NCBI GenBank assembly: GCA_020348625.1
Contig: CP070752.1
Span: 2,554,822-2,577,490 of the forward strand
DNA from: Deltaproteobacteria bacterium
Lineage (GTDB): Bacteria; Desulfobacterota; DSM-4660; Desulfatiglandales; B25-G16
Direction of reading: 5' to 3'
DNA length: 22,669 bases
Below are positions 16,042 through 22,669 of this stretch, piece after piece. The translations under genes were made by a program, and so were the position numbers. The stretch's first letter is position 1. Every line of letters begins with the position of its first letter. A model generated the notes under the pieces. The model saw only the letters and a list, made by a program, of their open reading frames with translations, did no database searches and was not told the origin of the DNA.

Positions 16042-16968
16042 ATGACTGCAATCTATACACTTGATGATTTACCTCAGGATATGAAGAGCCCTGTGGTTAC
16101 GATCGGCAACTTCGACGGGGTCCATAAGGGACATCAAGCCCTTTTTGAAATGGTGAGAAAGAGAGCAGAAGATTTAGGGGGAACCTCGGTGATTATGACG
16201 TTTGAGCCCCATCCCATAAAAGTGATGTCCCCCAAAAAACTGAAGCCACTGATTACTGGGATCGAGCAGAAAAAAGAACTGGTAGCGAGCCTGGGGATAG
16301 ACATATTGATCCTGATCAGGTTTACTATGGAATTTTCTGACATATCTGCGCGAGATTTTGTCAAAGAAGTCCTCGTGAAAAAGGTTGGGATCAAAGAGAT
16401 AGTAGTGGGTTATGACTATGTGTTTGGCCATAATCGAGAGGGTAATATCCAGCTCCTCAGGGAAATGGGTCAGGAGTTCGGTTTTGAGGTTCACGAAGTT
16501 GCACCTGTCTATGCGGGCAATACCCTGGTGTCAAGCACCTCAATCCGTAATCTGATTATCGAAGGCAGGTTATCCGACGCCAATCGATTGCTCGGGAGAA
16601 GCTATCAGATCAGAGGCAAGGTTATTGAAGGTAAGAAAAGGGGTAAGTCCCTGCTCGGCTATGCAACCGCCAACATCAGCTTGCCCGAGGGCCTTATACC
16701 TCGCGAAGGCGTATATATCGTTACCGTGGACCTGGAAGACAAGGTCTTTGAAGGGCTCACGAACATAGGCCGCAATCCAACCTTTAAGGAGAAGGCTCTT
16801 TCAATTGAAACCCATATCTTCGGCTTATCCACCACCATAATGCATAAAGAGATCAAGATAAACTTCCTCAGGCGCTTGCGAGATGAAATACCCTTTGCCA
16901 GCGCCGCAGAACTCTCTCAGCAGATCAAAAGGGACATTGAAGAGGCAGAAAGATTCTTTCAGGGGTAA
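16042..16968 (+). CDS. ribF: Bifunctional riboflavin kinase / FAD synthetase
   Basis: RibF converts riboflavin to FMN and FMN to FAD. The 308-residue protein has the N-terminal nucleotidyltransferase module: GNFDGVHKGH (22-31), FEPHPIKVM (54-62), GYDYVFGHNREGN (123-135), and VSSTSIRNLI (163-172). The C-terminal flavokinase domain starts near 187, with GKSLLGYATANI (201-212) where GFPTANI is usual, REGVY (221-225), and NIGRNPTF (241-248). Pro is replaced by Ala in the PTAN motif (ATAN), a residue near the ATP/Mg site. The start is ATG with a distant AAAGG. It provides the FAD used by the ApbE encoded 1.2 kb downstream. Confidence 0.96.
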   Translation: MTAIYTLDDLPQDMKSPVVTIGNFDGVHKGHQALFEMVRKRAEDLGGTSVIMTFEPHPIKVMSPKKLKPLITGIEQKKELVASLGIDILILIRFTMEFSDISARDFVKEVLVKKVGIKEIVVGYDYVFGHNREGNIQLLREMGQEFGFEVHEVAPVYAGNTLVSSTSIRNLIIEGRLSDANRLLGRSYQIRGKVIEGKKRGKSLLGYATANISLPEGLIPREGVYIVTVDLEDKVFEGLTNIGRNPTFKEKALSIETHIFGLSTTIMHKEIKINFLRRLRDEIPFASAAELSQQIKRDIEEAERFFQG

Positions 16969-16995
16969 GAGAGTTCTTAGATAACCCCTCCCAAT

Positions 16996-17037
16996 CCGGA
17001 GGTCCAAGCCGACGATAATGGCTCTTCCGGTCTGTTT
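16996..17037 (+). terminator. Possible terminator after ribF
   Basis: CCGGA...AGCC and GGCTCTTCCGG form an interrupted stem (16996-17030), followed by TCTGTTTTGG. It lies in the short convergent gap between ribF and the coiled-coil gene. The stem has an internal asymmetric loop, so strength is uncertain. Confidence 0.35.
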
Positions 17038-17041
17038 TGGT

Positions 17042-17599
17042 TCAAAGCATATTTTCGGCCTGTCTCTGTCTCTTGACCCCCTCTTCCATGCGATTCAGAG
17101 TTTTTTTCATCTCCTCAAGAATGCCAATAACCTTTTCTCGAACTTGCTCATTCAATGATTCACGTCTTTTTTCCGTCTCCTCAACGAGCGCATTCAACCT
17201 CTCCTTGAATTGGTCGAGCCGCATTTCCAATTGATCCTGATTTTTGCGATACTTGTCCAGGTTTTCACGGGAAAGCTCTTCCATTTCAGCAAGGTTCTCC
17301 TTGAGGGCCTTCTCGAGTTTCTTGAGTTCAGCCAACGTCTTCCGAAGTGTCTGGACAATGGATTCCTCTGCCTGCTTCTCAAGGGAATCCCCCTTTTTCT
17401 TAAGTTCCCGTTGCAGCTCCTTCAGCTCTGCCTCGGCAATCGCTATACTGCTTTCGATAATCACACTGATAGAATTCAAGATTTCCAGAATAGTCTCGCT
17501 TATTGTCGTCCTTGTATTGGTTTTATCATCGGCAAAAACCAGGTTCCCCGATGCGCCCAATAGGATAACGAGAAAGATAATACAAATATTCTTCATCAT
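17042..17599 (-). CDS. Secreted coiled-coil protein of unknown function
   Basis: I do not recognise a named family. From ATG 17599 the protein has 185 residues: a Sec signal peptide (MMKNICIIFLVILLGASG..., cleavage likely after VFA at 23), then an almost purely helical, charged chain rich in Glu, Lys and Leu from about 50 to 182, with leucines at heptad-like spacing (ELQRELKKKG, LKKLEKALKENLAEMEEL). This predicts a long periplasmic coiled coil. No lipobox and no cysteine are visible in the mature part. The start is chosen for GGAGGTGA directly upstream; an in-frame ATG at 17662 would put the signal peptide internally. It faces away from the small gene and apbE. Confidence 0.75.
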   Translation of the reverse strand: MMKNICIIFLVILLGASGNLVFADDKTNTRTTISETILEILNSISVIIESSIAIAEAELKELQRELKKKGDSLEKQAEESIVQTLRKTLAELKKLEKALKENLAEMEELSRENLDKYRKNQDQLEMRLDQFKERLNALVEETEKRRESLNEQVREKVIGILEEMKKTLNRMEEGVKRQRQAENML

Positions 17600-17730
17600 G
17601 CCGTCACCTCCCCAACACTTCTCCATGAGATCTCCCTTACGCCATCTCGTGCCCAAAAGCAAGCCGTTATATAGCCCTTTTCACCTGTATCTGCAAGAAC
17701 TCATGAGTTGTCAGAAGGTAAAAGCACCTC

Positions 17731-17758
17731 TTGACGAGAGCCATCAATTTTGTGTTAT
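17731..17758 (+). promoter_or_regulatory. Candidate promoter for the 94-residue protein gene
   Basis: TTGACG (17731-17736, 5/6) and TGTTAT (17753-17758, 4/6) are separated by 16 bases. A transcript starting near 17765 would have a leader of about 40 bases to the GTG at 17805, with a strong ribosome binding site. It lies in the divergent gap 17600-17804. Confidence 0.4.
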
Positions 17759-17804
17759 TGTATGTGCGACAACCCACGCAACCTTTACTCGAGGTGATAC
17801 CACC

Positions 17805-18089
17805 GTGGCGGTCGTTGTTAAGCTGGGCCCGACACTTAAATCCTGTATTGAGACTACTGCTAAGAGGGAATACTGGAAGCGTGTACACGAATATATGAAA
17901 ACGCGGGTTGAGGACAAGGGACTTGAGGAAAGAATTGAACTGCTTAGAGGCTTTCTGGAGACTGCAAATTTCGCCGAGCTAAGGAGTCAATCAGAAAAGC
18001 AGCTAATCGATGGCAAACGAGTCACTTTCAAACTCTCCACGAGACAGGGGAAACTAACGTATGAAATGATCGTAGATGAGGGGCCCTAA
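17805..18089 (+). CDS. Small hypothetical protein (94 residues) upstream of apbE
   Basis: I do not recognise this family. The frame is open further upstream, but GTG at 17805 has GAGGTGA seven bases before it, whereas the ATG at 17703 has no such site and most of the longer frame lies on the opposite strand of the coiled-coil gene. From GTG the protein starts MAVVVKLGPTLK and continues with a helical, charged middle (REYWKRVHEYMKTRVEDKGLEER split over 22-44), RGFLETANFAELR and a beta-looking end KRVTFKLSTRQGKLTYEMIV. It has no signal peptide, membrane segment or metal motif, so it is probably cytoplasmic. It is 82 bases ahead of apbE and may be co-transcribed with it. Confidence 0.6.
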   Translation: MAVVVKLGPTLKSCIETTAKREYWKRVHEYMKTRVEDKGLEERIELLRGFLETANFAELRSQSEKQLIDGKRVTFKLSTRQGKLTYEMIVDEGP

Positions 18090-18114
18090 AAAACTCGTGA
18101 AAAAGAAAAAAACC

Positions 18115-18143
18115 TTGTAATAAGATAATTCAAATGATATAGA
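18115..18143 (+). promoter_or_regulatory. Candidate promoter for apbE
   Basis: TTGTAA (18115-18120) and TATAGA (18138-18143) each match 4/6 and have the ideal 17-base spacer. An A7T6 tract (18146-18158) follows, immediately before the GGGGGA ribosome binding site. Confidence 0.38.
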
Positions 18144-18171
18144 CGAAAAAAATTTTTTGGGGGACAGAAGT

Positions 18172-19236
18172 ATGCTTAGAGGAGCCTTTCAGCCCATGGA
18201 ACAAGCAAAGCTCGACAGGAGAGAGTTCATAAGACTTTCTGGTATTCTTGGCGTTGGCCTGGCAGCGTGCCCCATAAATGCTCCCTTGGCCGAGGCGGTA
18301 AGGTTTGACAATCAACTCTATAAGGTATCAAAGTCAGCAATCGGCATGGGGACTCTTGTTTCGATAACTGTGCTTGACCCCTCCAAAGACCATGCGGAGG
18401 AGGCAATTGCCCAAGCCTTTCAAGAGATCGAAAGATTGAGCAAACTGTTGAGCAGATATGATAACGAAACACCCCTTTTTCAACTGAACCAATCTCAAGT
18501 CCTCAAGGATGTTCCTCCTGAGCTTCTGTTTGTAGTGGGAAAATCCCTGCAGTACCACCAGGTCAGCCATGGCTTTTTTGACATAACTATAAAACCTGTT
18601 TTGGATGTCTTAGCTCAATCGCCCATGAACCAAGGTGATGTTTCGCTGCCAAACGAGACTATTGCCAGACTCCTTGAAGTTGTTGATTCCAGGCTCATTT
18701 CCCTTGATGGATCGGCTATTGCGTTCAAAAGAGACGGCATGGGGATTACCCTGGATGGCATCGCCAAGGGCTTTATCGTGGATAAGGCAGTTGAGAAGCT
18801 GACGCAGCACGGTATCCAGCATGCTCTTCTCAATGCAGGGGGGGATATCAGAACGATAGGAGATAAGGGAAATAATAGGCCTTGGAAAATCGCTATCCAA
18901 GACCCGCTGAAGAAAAGGAATTACCCCGATACGATTGCGATTACGAATGGCTCTATTGCCACATCCGGAAACTACGAGCTATTTTTTGACCGCGAAAAGG
19001 TCTCTCATCACATCGTTAACCCTAAAACCGGCATATCACCGCTTATCTACACGAGCGTTTCAGTTACAGCCCCAACGGCAATGGAGGCCGATACCCTTTC
19101 AACTACACTCTTTCTCCTTGACCCAACGCGGGGAATGCGCTTGATTAACGCATTGCCCCACTGTGAGAGCCTCATCATTACAAGGAATCAGTATAAGATC
19201 AAGTCCAACGGGTGGGAGGGTATCAGAATATCCTAG
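18172..19236 (+). CDS. apbE: FAD:protein FMN transferase ApbE
   Basis: ApbE cleaves FAD and attaches FMN to a Ser/Thr of extracytoplasmic flavoproteins such as RnfG or NqrC subunits. From ATG 18172 (GGGGGA seven bases upstream; better than TTG 18157) it has 354 residues. The N-terminus carries a twin-arginine signal DRREFIRLSG (15-24) and a lipobox-like GLAAC with Cys33, so it is a likely Tat-exported lipoprotein. Family motifs: LSRYDNETPLFQLN (93-106), FDITIKPV (136-143), LDGIAKGFIVDKA (194-206), NAGGDIR (221-227), SIATSGNYE (261-269), HHIVNPKTG (279-287) and the Mg-binding region near TAMEADTLSTTLF (302-314). No target flavoprotein lies in the window. The last 14 bases overlap the hflX end on the opposite strand. 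Confidence 0.95.
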   Translation: MLRGAFQPMEQAKLDRREFIRLSGILGVGLAACPINAPLAEAVRFDNQLYKVSKSAIGMGTLVSITVLDPSKDHAEEAIAQAFQEIERLSKLLSRYDNETPLFQLNQSQVLKDVPPELLFVVGKSLQYHQVSHGFFDITIKPVLDVLAQSPMNQGDVSLPNETIARLLEVVDSRLISLDGSAIAFKRDGMGITLDGIAKGFIVDKAVEKLTQHGIQHALLNAGGDIRTIGDKGNNRPWKIAIQDPLKKRNYPDTIAITNGSIATSGNYELFFDREKVSHHIVNPKTGISPLIYTSVSVTAPTAMEADTLSTTLFLLDPTRGMRLINALPHCESLIITRNQYKIKSNGWEGIRIS

Positions 19237-20728
19237 CTTCAACCTCTTTTCGTAACCCTGATAGGCTAGCACGGTCGAGAGCCGAAATTGGAATTCCGCC
19301 TAGTTTTTTGGGTAGATCTGTGTAGTGGCCCCCCTTCAATCTATCCGTCTTGTTCAAGACAAGAATCGTTGGTATCCTCGTTAGATCAAGAATGAGCAAT
19401 AGCCTTTCCACTGACGCTATTTGATCCTCCACCATTGGGTTGCTGACATCGGTGACATGAAGAAGGAGGTCTGCTTCATGCAGCTCCTCCAGGGTTGCCG
19501 CAAAGGCCTCCAACAGGTCTTCAGGCAGATCTCTTATGAACCCCACGGTATCAGTGAGGATAGCTTCCCTGCCATTGAGTCTTAGTCGACGGCTCGTAGG
19601 ATCGAGGGTAACGAATAACCTATTCCCTACCTTAACGTGACTTTTAGTAAGCGTATTCAGGAGGGTTGACTTTCCTGCATTTGTATAGCCGACAATCGAA
19701 ATTATTGGGGAACCCCTGTTCTCCCTCTTTTTCCTTCTCTCTTTCCTTTGCCCTTTTATCTTGCCCAGCTCCCTATTGAGGAGTGCAATCCTATCCCTTA
19801 CCCTTCGTCTGTTTATCTCCAATTTGGTCTCTCCTGGACCCCTACCACCTATACCGCCGGTAAGTCGTGACATGGCCGTATTCTTAGTAACCAGTCGGGG
19901 CAGAAGATAGCGTAACTGGGCAAGTTCCACCTGAATCTTGCCCTCTCTGCTCGTCGCTCTACGAGCAAATATATCCAAAATGACCTGGCTCCGATCGATT
20001 ATCTTCATTTCTGTGTAGTCGGTAAGAATCTTAACCTGTGCAGGGCTCAGCTCGCCGTCGAAGATGAGGAGATCTGCCCCCTTTTGCAAGGCATATACAA
20101 CAAGTTCGCTCAATTTTCCTTTGCCCAGAAAGAGACGAGAATCCGCGTCAGGTTTCCTTTGGATAAGGGATCCCACCACCACCAGATCGCATGCGACGGC
20201 TAGCTCTTCTAGCTCTTGAAGTGATTGTTCCGCTTCCCTTCTTGAGGCCTTGGTAACACTTGCAAGGACGGCCCTTTCCACCTTTTTCATGCCCACACCT
20301 GCCGCAGTCCTGGCAAGCTCAGTTTCAAGGTCTCTGATAAATCCCGAAAAATCAAAACGGAGCCCGCCAATATCAGATATATGCTCTATATTCCACGGCT
20401 GACCTAATTCGTTCTCGGGAAGAAGATGGGCGTAGCAGAGCTCAGCAGGCAGGCCTCGGGTATTGATGATAATGCACATCATTAAATCAAGTTTAAGCAG
20501 TGATAGATCCATAAGATCTTCATGGCTCAGCGGTTCTCCATGGATATGGGTATGTACGCACCTTAGGCCTTTCAGCCTCCCCGTACCAAATCGATACCGG
20601 GTCAGGTCAGGGATCACGATTCGCTGATCGCTGCCAACGATCACATACTCCACATCGCCCTTCCTTCCGATGAGGAGGGCTATCTGTCTATTAAGCTCAA
20701 AGGAGATCTCGGCAATTCGGCGTGCCAT
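19223..20728 (-). CDS. hflX: Ribosome-associated GTPase HflX (long form)
   Basis: HflX is a GTPase that binds the large ribosomal subunit and splits stalled or idle ribosomes, notably under heat stress. From ATG 20728 it has 501 residues, longer than the roughly 420 of E. coli. Seen: an N-terminal extension (1-145), the HflX nucleotide-binding-like domain with GSLIQRKPDADSRLFLGKGK (186-205), LDIFARRA, the family signature TGGIGGRGPGETKLE (290-304), then the G domain: G1 GYTNAGKST (347-355), G3 DTVGF (393-397), G4 NKTD (459-462). The frame extends 36 codons further upstream (see 20729-20836). It follows dnaB on the same strand and its tail overlaps apbE. Confidence 0.95.
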   Translation of the reverse strand: MARRIAEISFELNRQIALLIGRKGDVEYVIVGSDQRIVIPDLTRYRFGTGRLKGLRCVHTHIHGEPLSHEDLMDLSLLKLDLMMCIIINTRGLPAELCYAHLLPENELGQPWNIEHISDIGGLRFDFSGFIRDLETELARTAAGVGMKKVERAVLASVTKASRREAEQSLQELEELAVACDLVVVGSLIQRKPDADSRLFLGKGKLSELVVYALQKGADLLIFDGELSPAQVKILTDYTEMKIIDRSQVILDIFARRATSREGKIQVELAQLRYLLPRLVTKNTAMSRLTGGIGGRGPGETKLEINRRRVRDRIALLNRELGKIKGQRKERRKKRENRGSPIISIVGYTNAGKSTLLNTLTKSHVKVGNRLFVTLDPTSRRLRLNGREAILTDTVGFIRDLPEDLLEAFAATLEELHEADLLLHVTDVSNPMVEDQIASVERLLLILDLTRIPTILVLNKTDRLKGGHYTDLPKKLGGIPISALDRASLSGLRKEVEARIF

Positions 20729-20836
20729 CTCACGAGAGATTACCTCGTTCTCGGAGATGCGTCGTCTGTAGATGTTTTGGAGTCTTCTTAAGTGGCTGGC
20801 CTTGAGACCACCTGTCTTTCCGAATACCTTCTTTAT
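20729..20836 (-). other. Upstream extension of hflX beginning at an ATA codon
   Basis: The hflX frame stays open from ATG 20728 back to a TGA just before 20845. Translated, it reads IKKVFGKTGGLK, then HLRRLQNIYRRR and ISENEVISRE. This matches the N-terminus I recall for long-form HflX proteins, which begin MKKVFGNT..GLK. At the position of the initiator Met is ATA (20836-20834), with GAGG seven bases upstream. No ATG, GTG or TTG occurs in the extension, while ATG 20728 has little Shine-Dalgarno support. A non-AUG start or a point change of ATG to ATA is inferred. Confidence 0.6.
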
Positions 20837-20885
20837 GGTTATGCCTCAAGTTTCAGTTGTGGATCAAGCAACTAGCGGGCGCCAA

Positions 20886-22250
20886 TTACCCCTCTACCAT
20901 ATCTTCGCGGTAGTAATTATCGAATTTCGTATATTTCTCTCTAAAGGTCAAGTCAACCTTACCGATCGGTCCATTTCTGTGCTTGGCAATATTAATCTCC
21001 GCCCTCCCCTTGTTTTCCTCTGTTCGGTTATACAATTCTTCCCGGTAAATAAAAAGGATCACATCTGCGTCTTGTTCTATGGCGCCGGACTCCCTCAAGT
21101 CGGCCAGTATTGGTCGCTTATTGGGCCTATCCTCAACCTTTCTATTAAGCTGGGAAAGGGCCACCACGGGAATATTCAGGTCCTTTGCGAGGGCCTTTAA
21201 CGATCTAGAAATATCGGAAATTTCCTGCTGTCTTGATTCAGCTGACTTCCTGCTCTGCATTAATTGGAGGTAATCAATGACTAACAGGGATATGTCATAT
21301 CTCTTTTTCAACCTCCTAGCCTTAGCCTTGAGCTCCAAAACCGACAACCCGGAAGTATCATCGATATATAAGGGGAGCTCTGAGAGCCTGTTTGCCGCAT
21401 CGGTCAACCGGCCCCACTCATCATCCTGCAAAGACCCCCTTCTCAGCTTAGATGCATCGATCATCGCATCCAATCCCAACAACCTTATGCCGAGTTGGAG
21501 TCTCGACATCTCAAGCGAGAACACAGCCACACCTAACTTATCCCCCAGAGCGGCATTGTATGCCATATTCAAGGCCAGTGACGTCTTGCCCATGCTGGGC
21601 CTACCGGCAATTATGATTAGGTCGGAAGGCTGAAGGCCCGCGGTAATGTTGTCAAAATCAGTAAATCCGGTGGCGACGCCCGTAATGAAGCTGTCTTTAT
21701 GAGAGGTGCTTTCCAATTTCTTGAAGCTCTCCTTTATGACCTCATTCATAGGAAAAAAATTCTGATCGATGGTTCTCTCGGCAATGTCAAATATTGATTG
21801 CTCCGCCAGATCAAGAACCTCGTCAGTATCATTCGCGAACTCGAAACACGCCTCTGATATCCTCGAACACTCTACGATTAAGCCCCTTCTCGTAGAAAGA
21901 TCTTTCACAATGTTGGCATGATGTACAATACCTGCTGATGTTGAAGTCGCCTCCGCCAAGGACGCCAAATAGTCCGTTCCACCAACCTTATCTAAGAGAT
22001 TCATTCCCTTTAAGATCTGAGAAAGGGTAATGAGGTCAACAGGATCATCCCTGTTATACAGGCTCAGCATCGCCTCATAAATATGAGCATGGGCTTCCCG
22101 GTAGAAGTCCTCGCTTGAGAGGATGTCCACCACTTGATTGAGCGCATCATTATTGATTAGTACGCCCCCCAAAATCGTTTGTTCAGCCTCCAGGTTGTGG
22201 GGTGGCACCTTGTACCTGGACAAATTGCTTTCTTGATTCTTGCTGGGCAT
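20886..22250 (-). CDS. dnaB: Replicative DNA helicase DnaB
   Basis: DnaB is the hexameric helicase that unwinds DNA at the replication fork. From ATG 22250 it has 454 residues. The N-terminal domain starts KVPPHNLEAEQTILGG (14-29), followed by the linker and the RecA-like domain with GRPSMGKTS (216-224, Walker A), FSLEMS (244-249), LLVIDYLQLM (322-331, Walker B) and ALSQLNR (364-370), then LRESGAIEQDAD and KHRNGPIG near the end. No intein interrupts the Walker A or other motifs. ATG 22250 has AAAAAGG just upstream and lies 10 bases after the rplI stop; an in-frame TTG inside rplI (22289) is less likely. hflX follows it. Confidence 0.97.
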   Translation of the reverse strand: MPSKNQESNLSRYKVPPHNLEAEQTILGGVLINNDALNQVVDILSSEDFYREAHAHIYEAMLSLYNRDDPVDLITLSQILKGMNLLDKVGGTDYLASLAEATSTSAGIVHHANIVKDLSTRRGLIVECSRISEACFEFANDTDEVLDLAEQSIFDIAERTIDQNFFPMNEVIKESFKKLESTSHKDSFITGVATGFTDFDNITAGLQPSDLIIIAGRPSMGKTSLALNMAYNAALGDKLGVAVFSLEMSRLQLGIRLLGLDAMIDASKLRRGSLQDDEWGRLTDAANRLSELPLYIDDTSGLSVLELKAKARRLKKRYDISLLVIDYLQLMQSRKSAESRQQEISDISRSLKALAKDLNIPVVALSQLNRKVEDRPNKRPILADLRESGAIEQDADVILFIYREELYNRTEENKGRAEINIAKHRNGPIGKVDLTFREKYTKFDNYYREDMVEG

Positions 22251-22260
22251 GCTTACCTTT

Positions 22261-22669
22261 TTAGGACTGTTCTTCCTCGGGTTGGACAAGGACTTTTATG
22301 CTGGCTTGAACCTCCGGGTAGAGTTTGATCGGCACATCAAATTCACCCAAAGACTTAATCGGCTCGTCAAGGCTGATCTTTCTCCGGTCTACAACAATTC
22401 CCTCGTTCTCAAGCTCCTGGGCAATATCTCGGGTTGTGACGGAACCATATAATTTGCCTTCGGCGCCCGCCTTCTGCTTTAAGGTTATGGCTACCTGGAC
22501 GATCTTTTCCTTTATCCTCTCTGCTTCCTCCTTGTCCCTCATGCGTTTAGCCATTATTTTATCTTTCCTCATCTCCAAAGCCTTTAGGTTGGCTTTTGTG
22601 GCCTCAACAGCAATTCCCTTTGGAACAAGGTAATTCCTCGCATATCCCCGTGCCACCTCCACCATATCG
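22261..22669 (-). CDS. rplI: 50S ribosomal protein L9, N-terminus cut by window edge
   Basis: The visible 135 residues start D-M-VEVARGYARNYLVPKG, which is the middle of the L9 N-terminal domain; about 15 residues (the MKVILxExVxxLG part) are beyond the right edge, so the Met at 22665 is not the start. The signature GYARNYLVPKGIAVEAT is followed by the long connecting helix (NLKALEMRKDKIMAKRMRD...) and the C-terminal rRNA-binding domain with GKLYGSVTTRDIAQEL and the LGEFDVPIKLYPEV end. Length is standard. It binds 23S rRNA at the base of the L1 stalk. Next gene is dnaB, 10 bases on, the common rpsF-rpsR-rplI-dnaB order. Confidence 0.97.
   Translation of the reverse strand, partial: DMVEVARGYARNYLVPKGIAVEATKANLKALEMRKDKIMAKRMRDKEEAERIKEKIVQVAITLKQKAGAEGKLYGSVTTRDIAQELENEGIVVDRRKISLDEPIKSLGEFDVPIKLYPEVQASIKVLVQPEEEQS

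Noticed and set aside
17244..17804. Long N-terminal part of the plus-strand frame ending at 18089
   Set aside because: It lies opposite the coiled-coil gene, has low-complexity Ser/Phe composition typical of an antisense frame, and the GTG at 17805 has a far better ribosome binding site.
20886..22250. Intein in DnaB
   Set aside because: Walker A, Walker B and later motifs are continuous and protein length is normal.
22261..22665. Met at 22665 as start of a short L9
   Set aside because: The sequence enters the L9 domain in mid-motif and the frame stays open to the window edge, so the gene is simply cut.
1..22669. CRISPR array, prophage, transposase or toxin-antitoxin pair
   Set aside because: No regularly spaced repeats and no protein with such motifs on either strand.

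Overview
The window looks like chromosomal DNA from an anaerobic Gram-negative bacterium of the deltaproteobacterial / Desulfobacterota type, of the syntroph or sulfate-reducer kind. This is an inference from gene content and order, not from a marker gene. Pointers are a Liv-type ABC operon with embedded acyl-CoA synthetases, the tilS-ftsH-folP-coaX order, a long-form HflX downstream of rplI-dnaB, and lipoprotein and Tat signals. There is no phage, transposase, CRISPR array, rRNA or convincing tRNA.

Left third (1-8700, all minus strand). One long operon reads right to left: livG ATPase, acyl-CoA synthetase, livH and livM permeases, periplasmic substrate-binding protein, livF ATPase and a small lipoprotein with a LEA14/WHy-like look. 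A second acyl-CoA ligase follows and runs off the left edge. The set is a complete importer plus CoA activation, so the likely job is uptake and immediate CoA-trapping of an organic acid (fatty, aromatic or branched). The ligand cannot be read from the sequence. Two operon junctions are built almost entirely of different 7-bp tandem repeats. The second ligase has a degenerate nucleotide-binding loop.

Middle (8700-10770). A 680-base region without a firm gene holds a minus-strand intrinsic terminator, hairpins, a palindromic operator-like site, a consensus -35 hexamer and a hairpin-rich repeat-like block. A dNTPase gene (dgt, minus) follows.

Housekeeping block (10775-16968, plus). tilS (tRNA-Ile2 lysidine), ftsH (membrane protease), folP (dihydropteroate synthase, overlapping ftsH), coaX (type III pantothenate kinase) and ribF (FMN/FAD synthesis). 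A 256-base spacer before ribF looks like a dispersed-repeat remnant.

Right part (16969-22669). A secreted coiled-coil protein (minus) faces a small unrecognised protein and apbE (plus), a Tat-lipoprotein FMN transferase that uses the FAD made by RibF. apbE overlaps hflX tail to tail. hflX (minus) follows dnaB and rplI (minus, cut by the right edge). The HflX reading frame continues 36 codons upstream of its first ATG, up to an ATA codon with a Shine-Dalgarno sequence, which suggests a non-canonical start.

No clearly new multi-gene system is evident. The most unusual items are the heptad repeats at operon junctions, the HflX start, the atypical ligase, the lipoprotein in a Liv operon, and the possible leader or small RNA upstream of livG.
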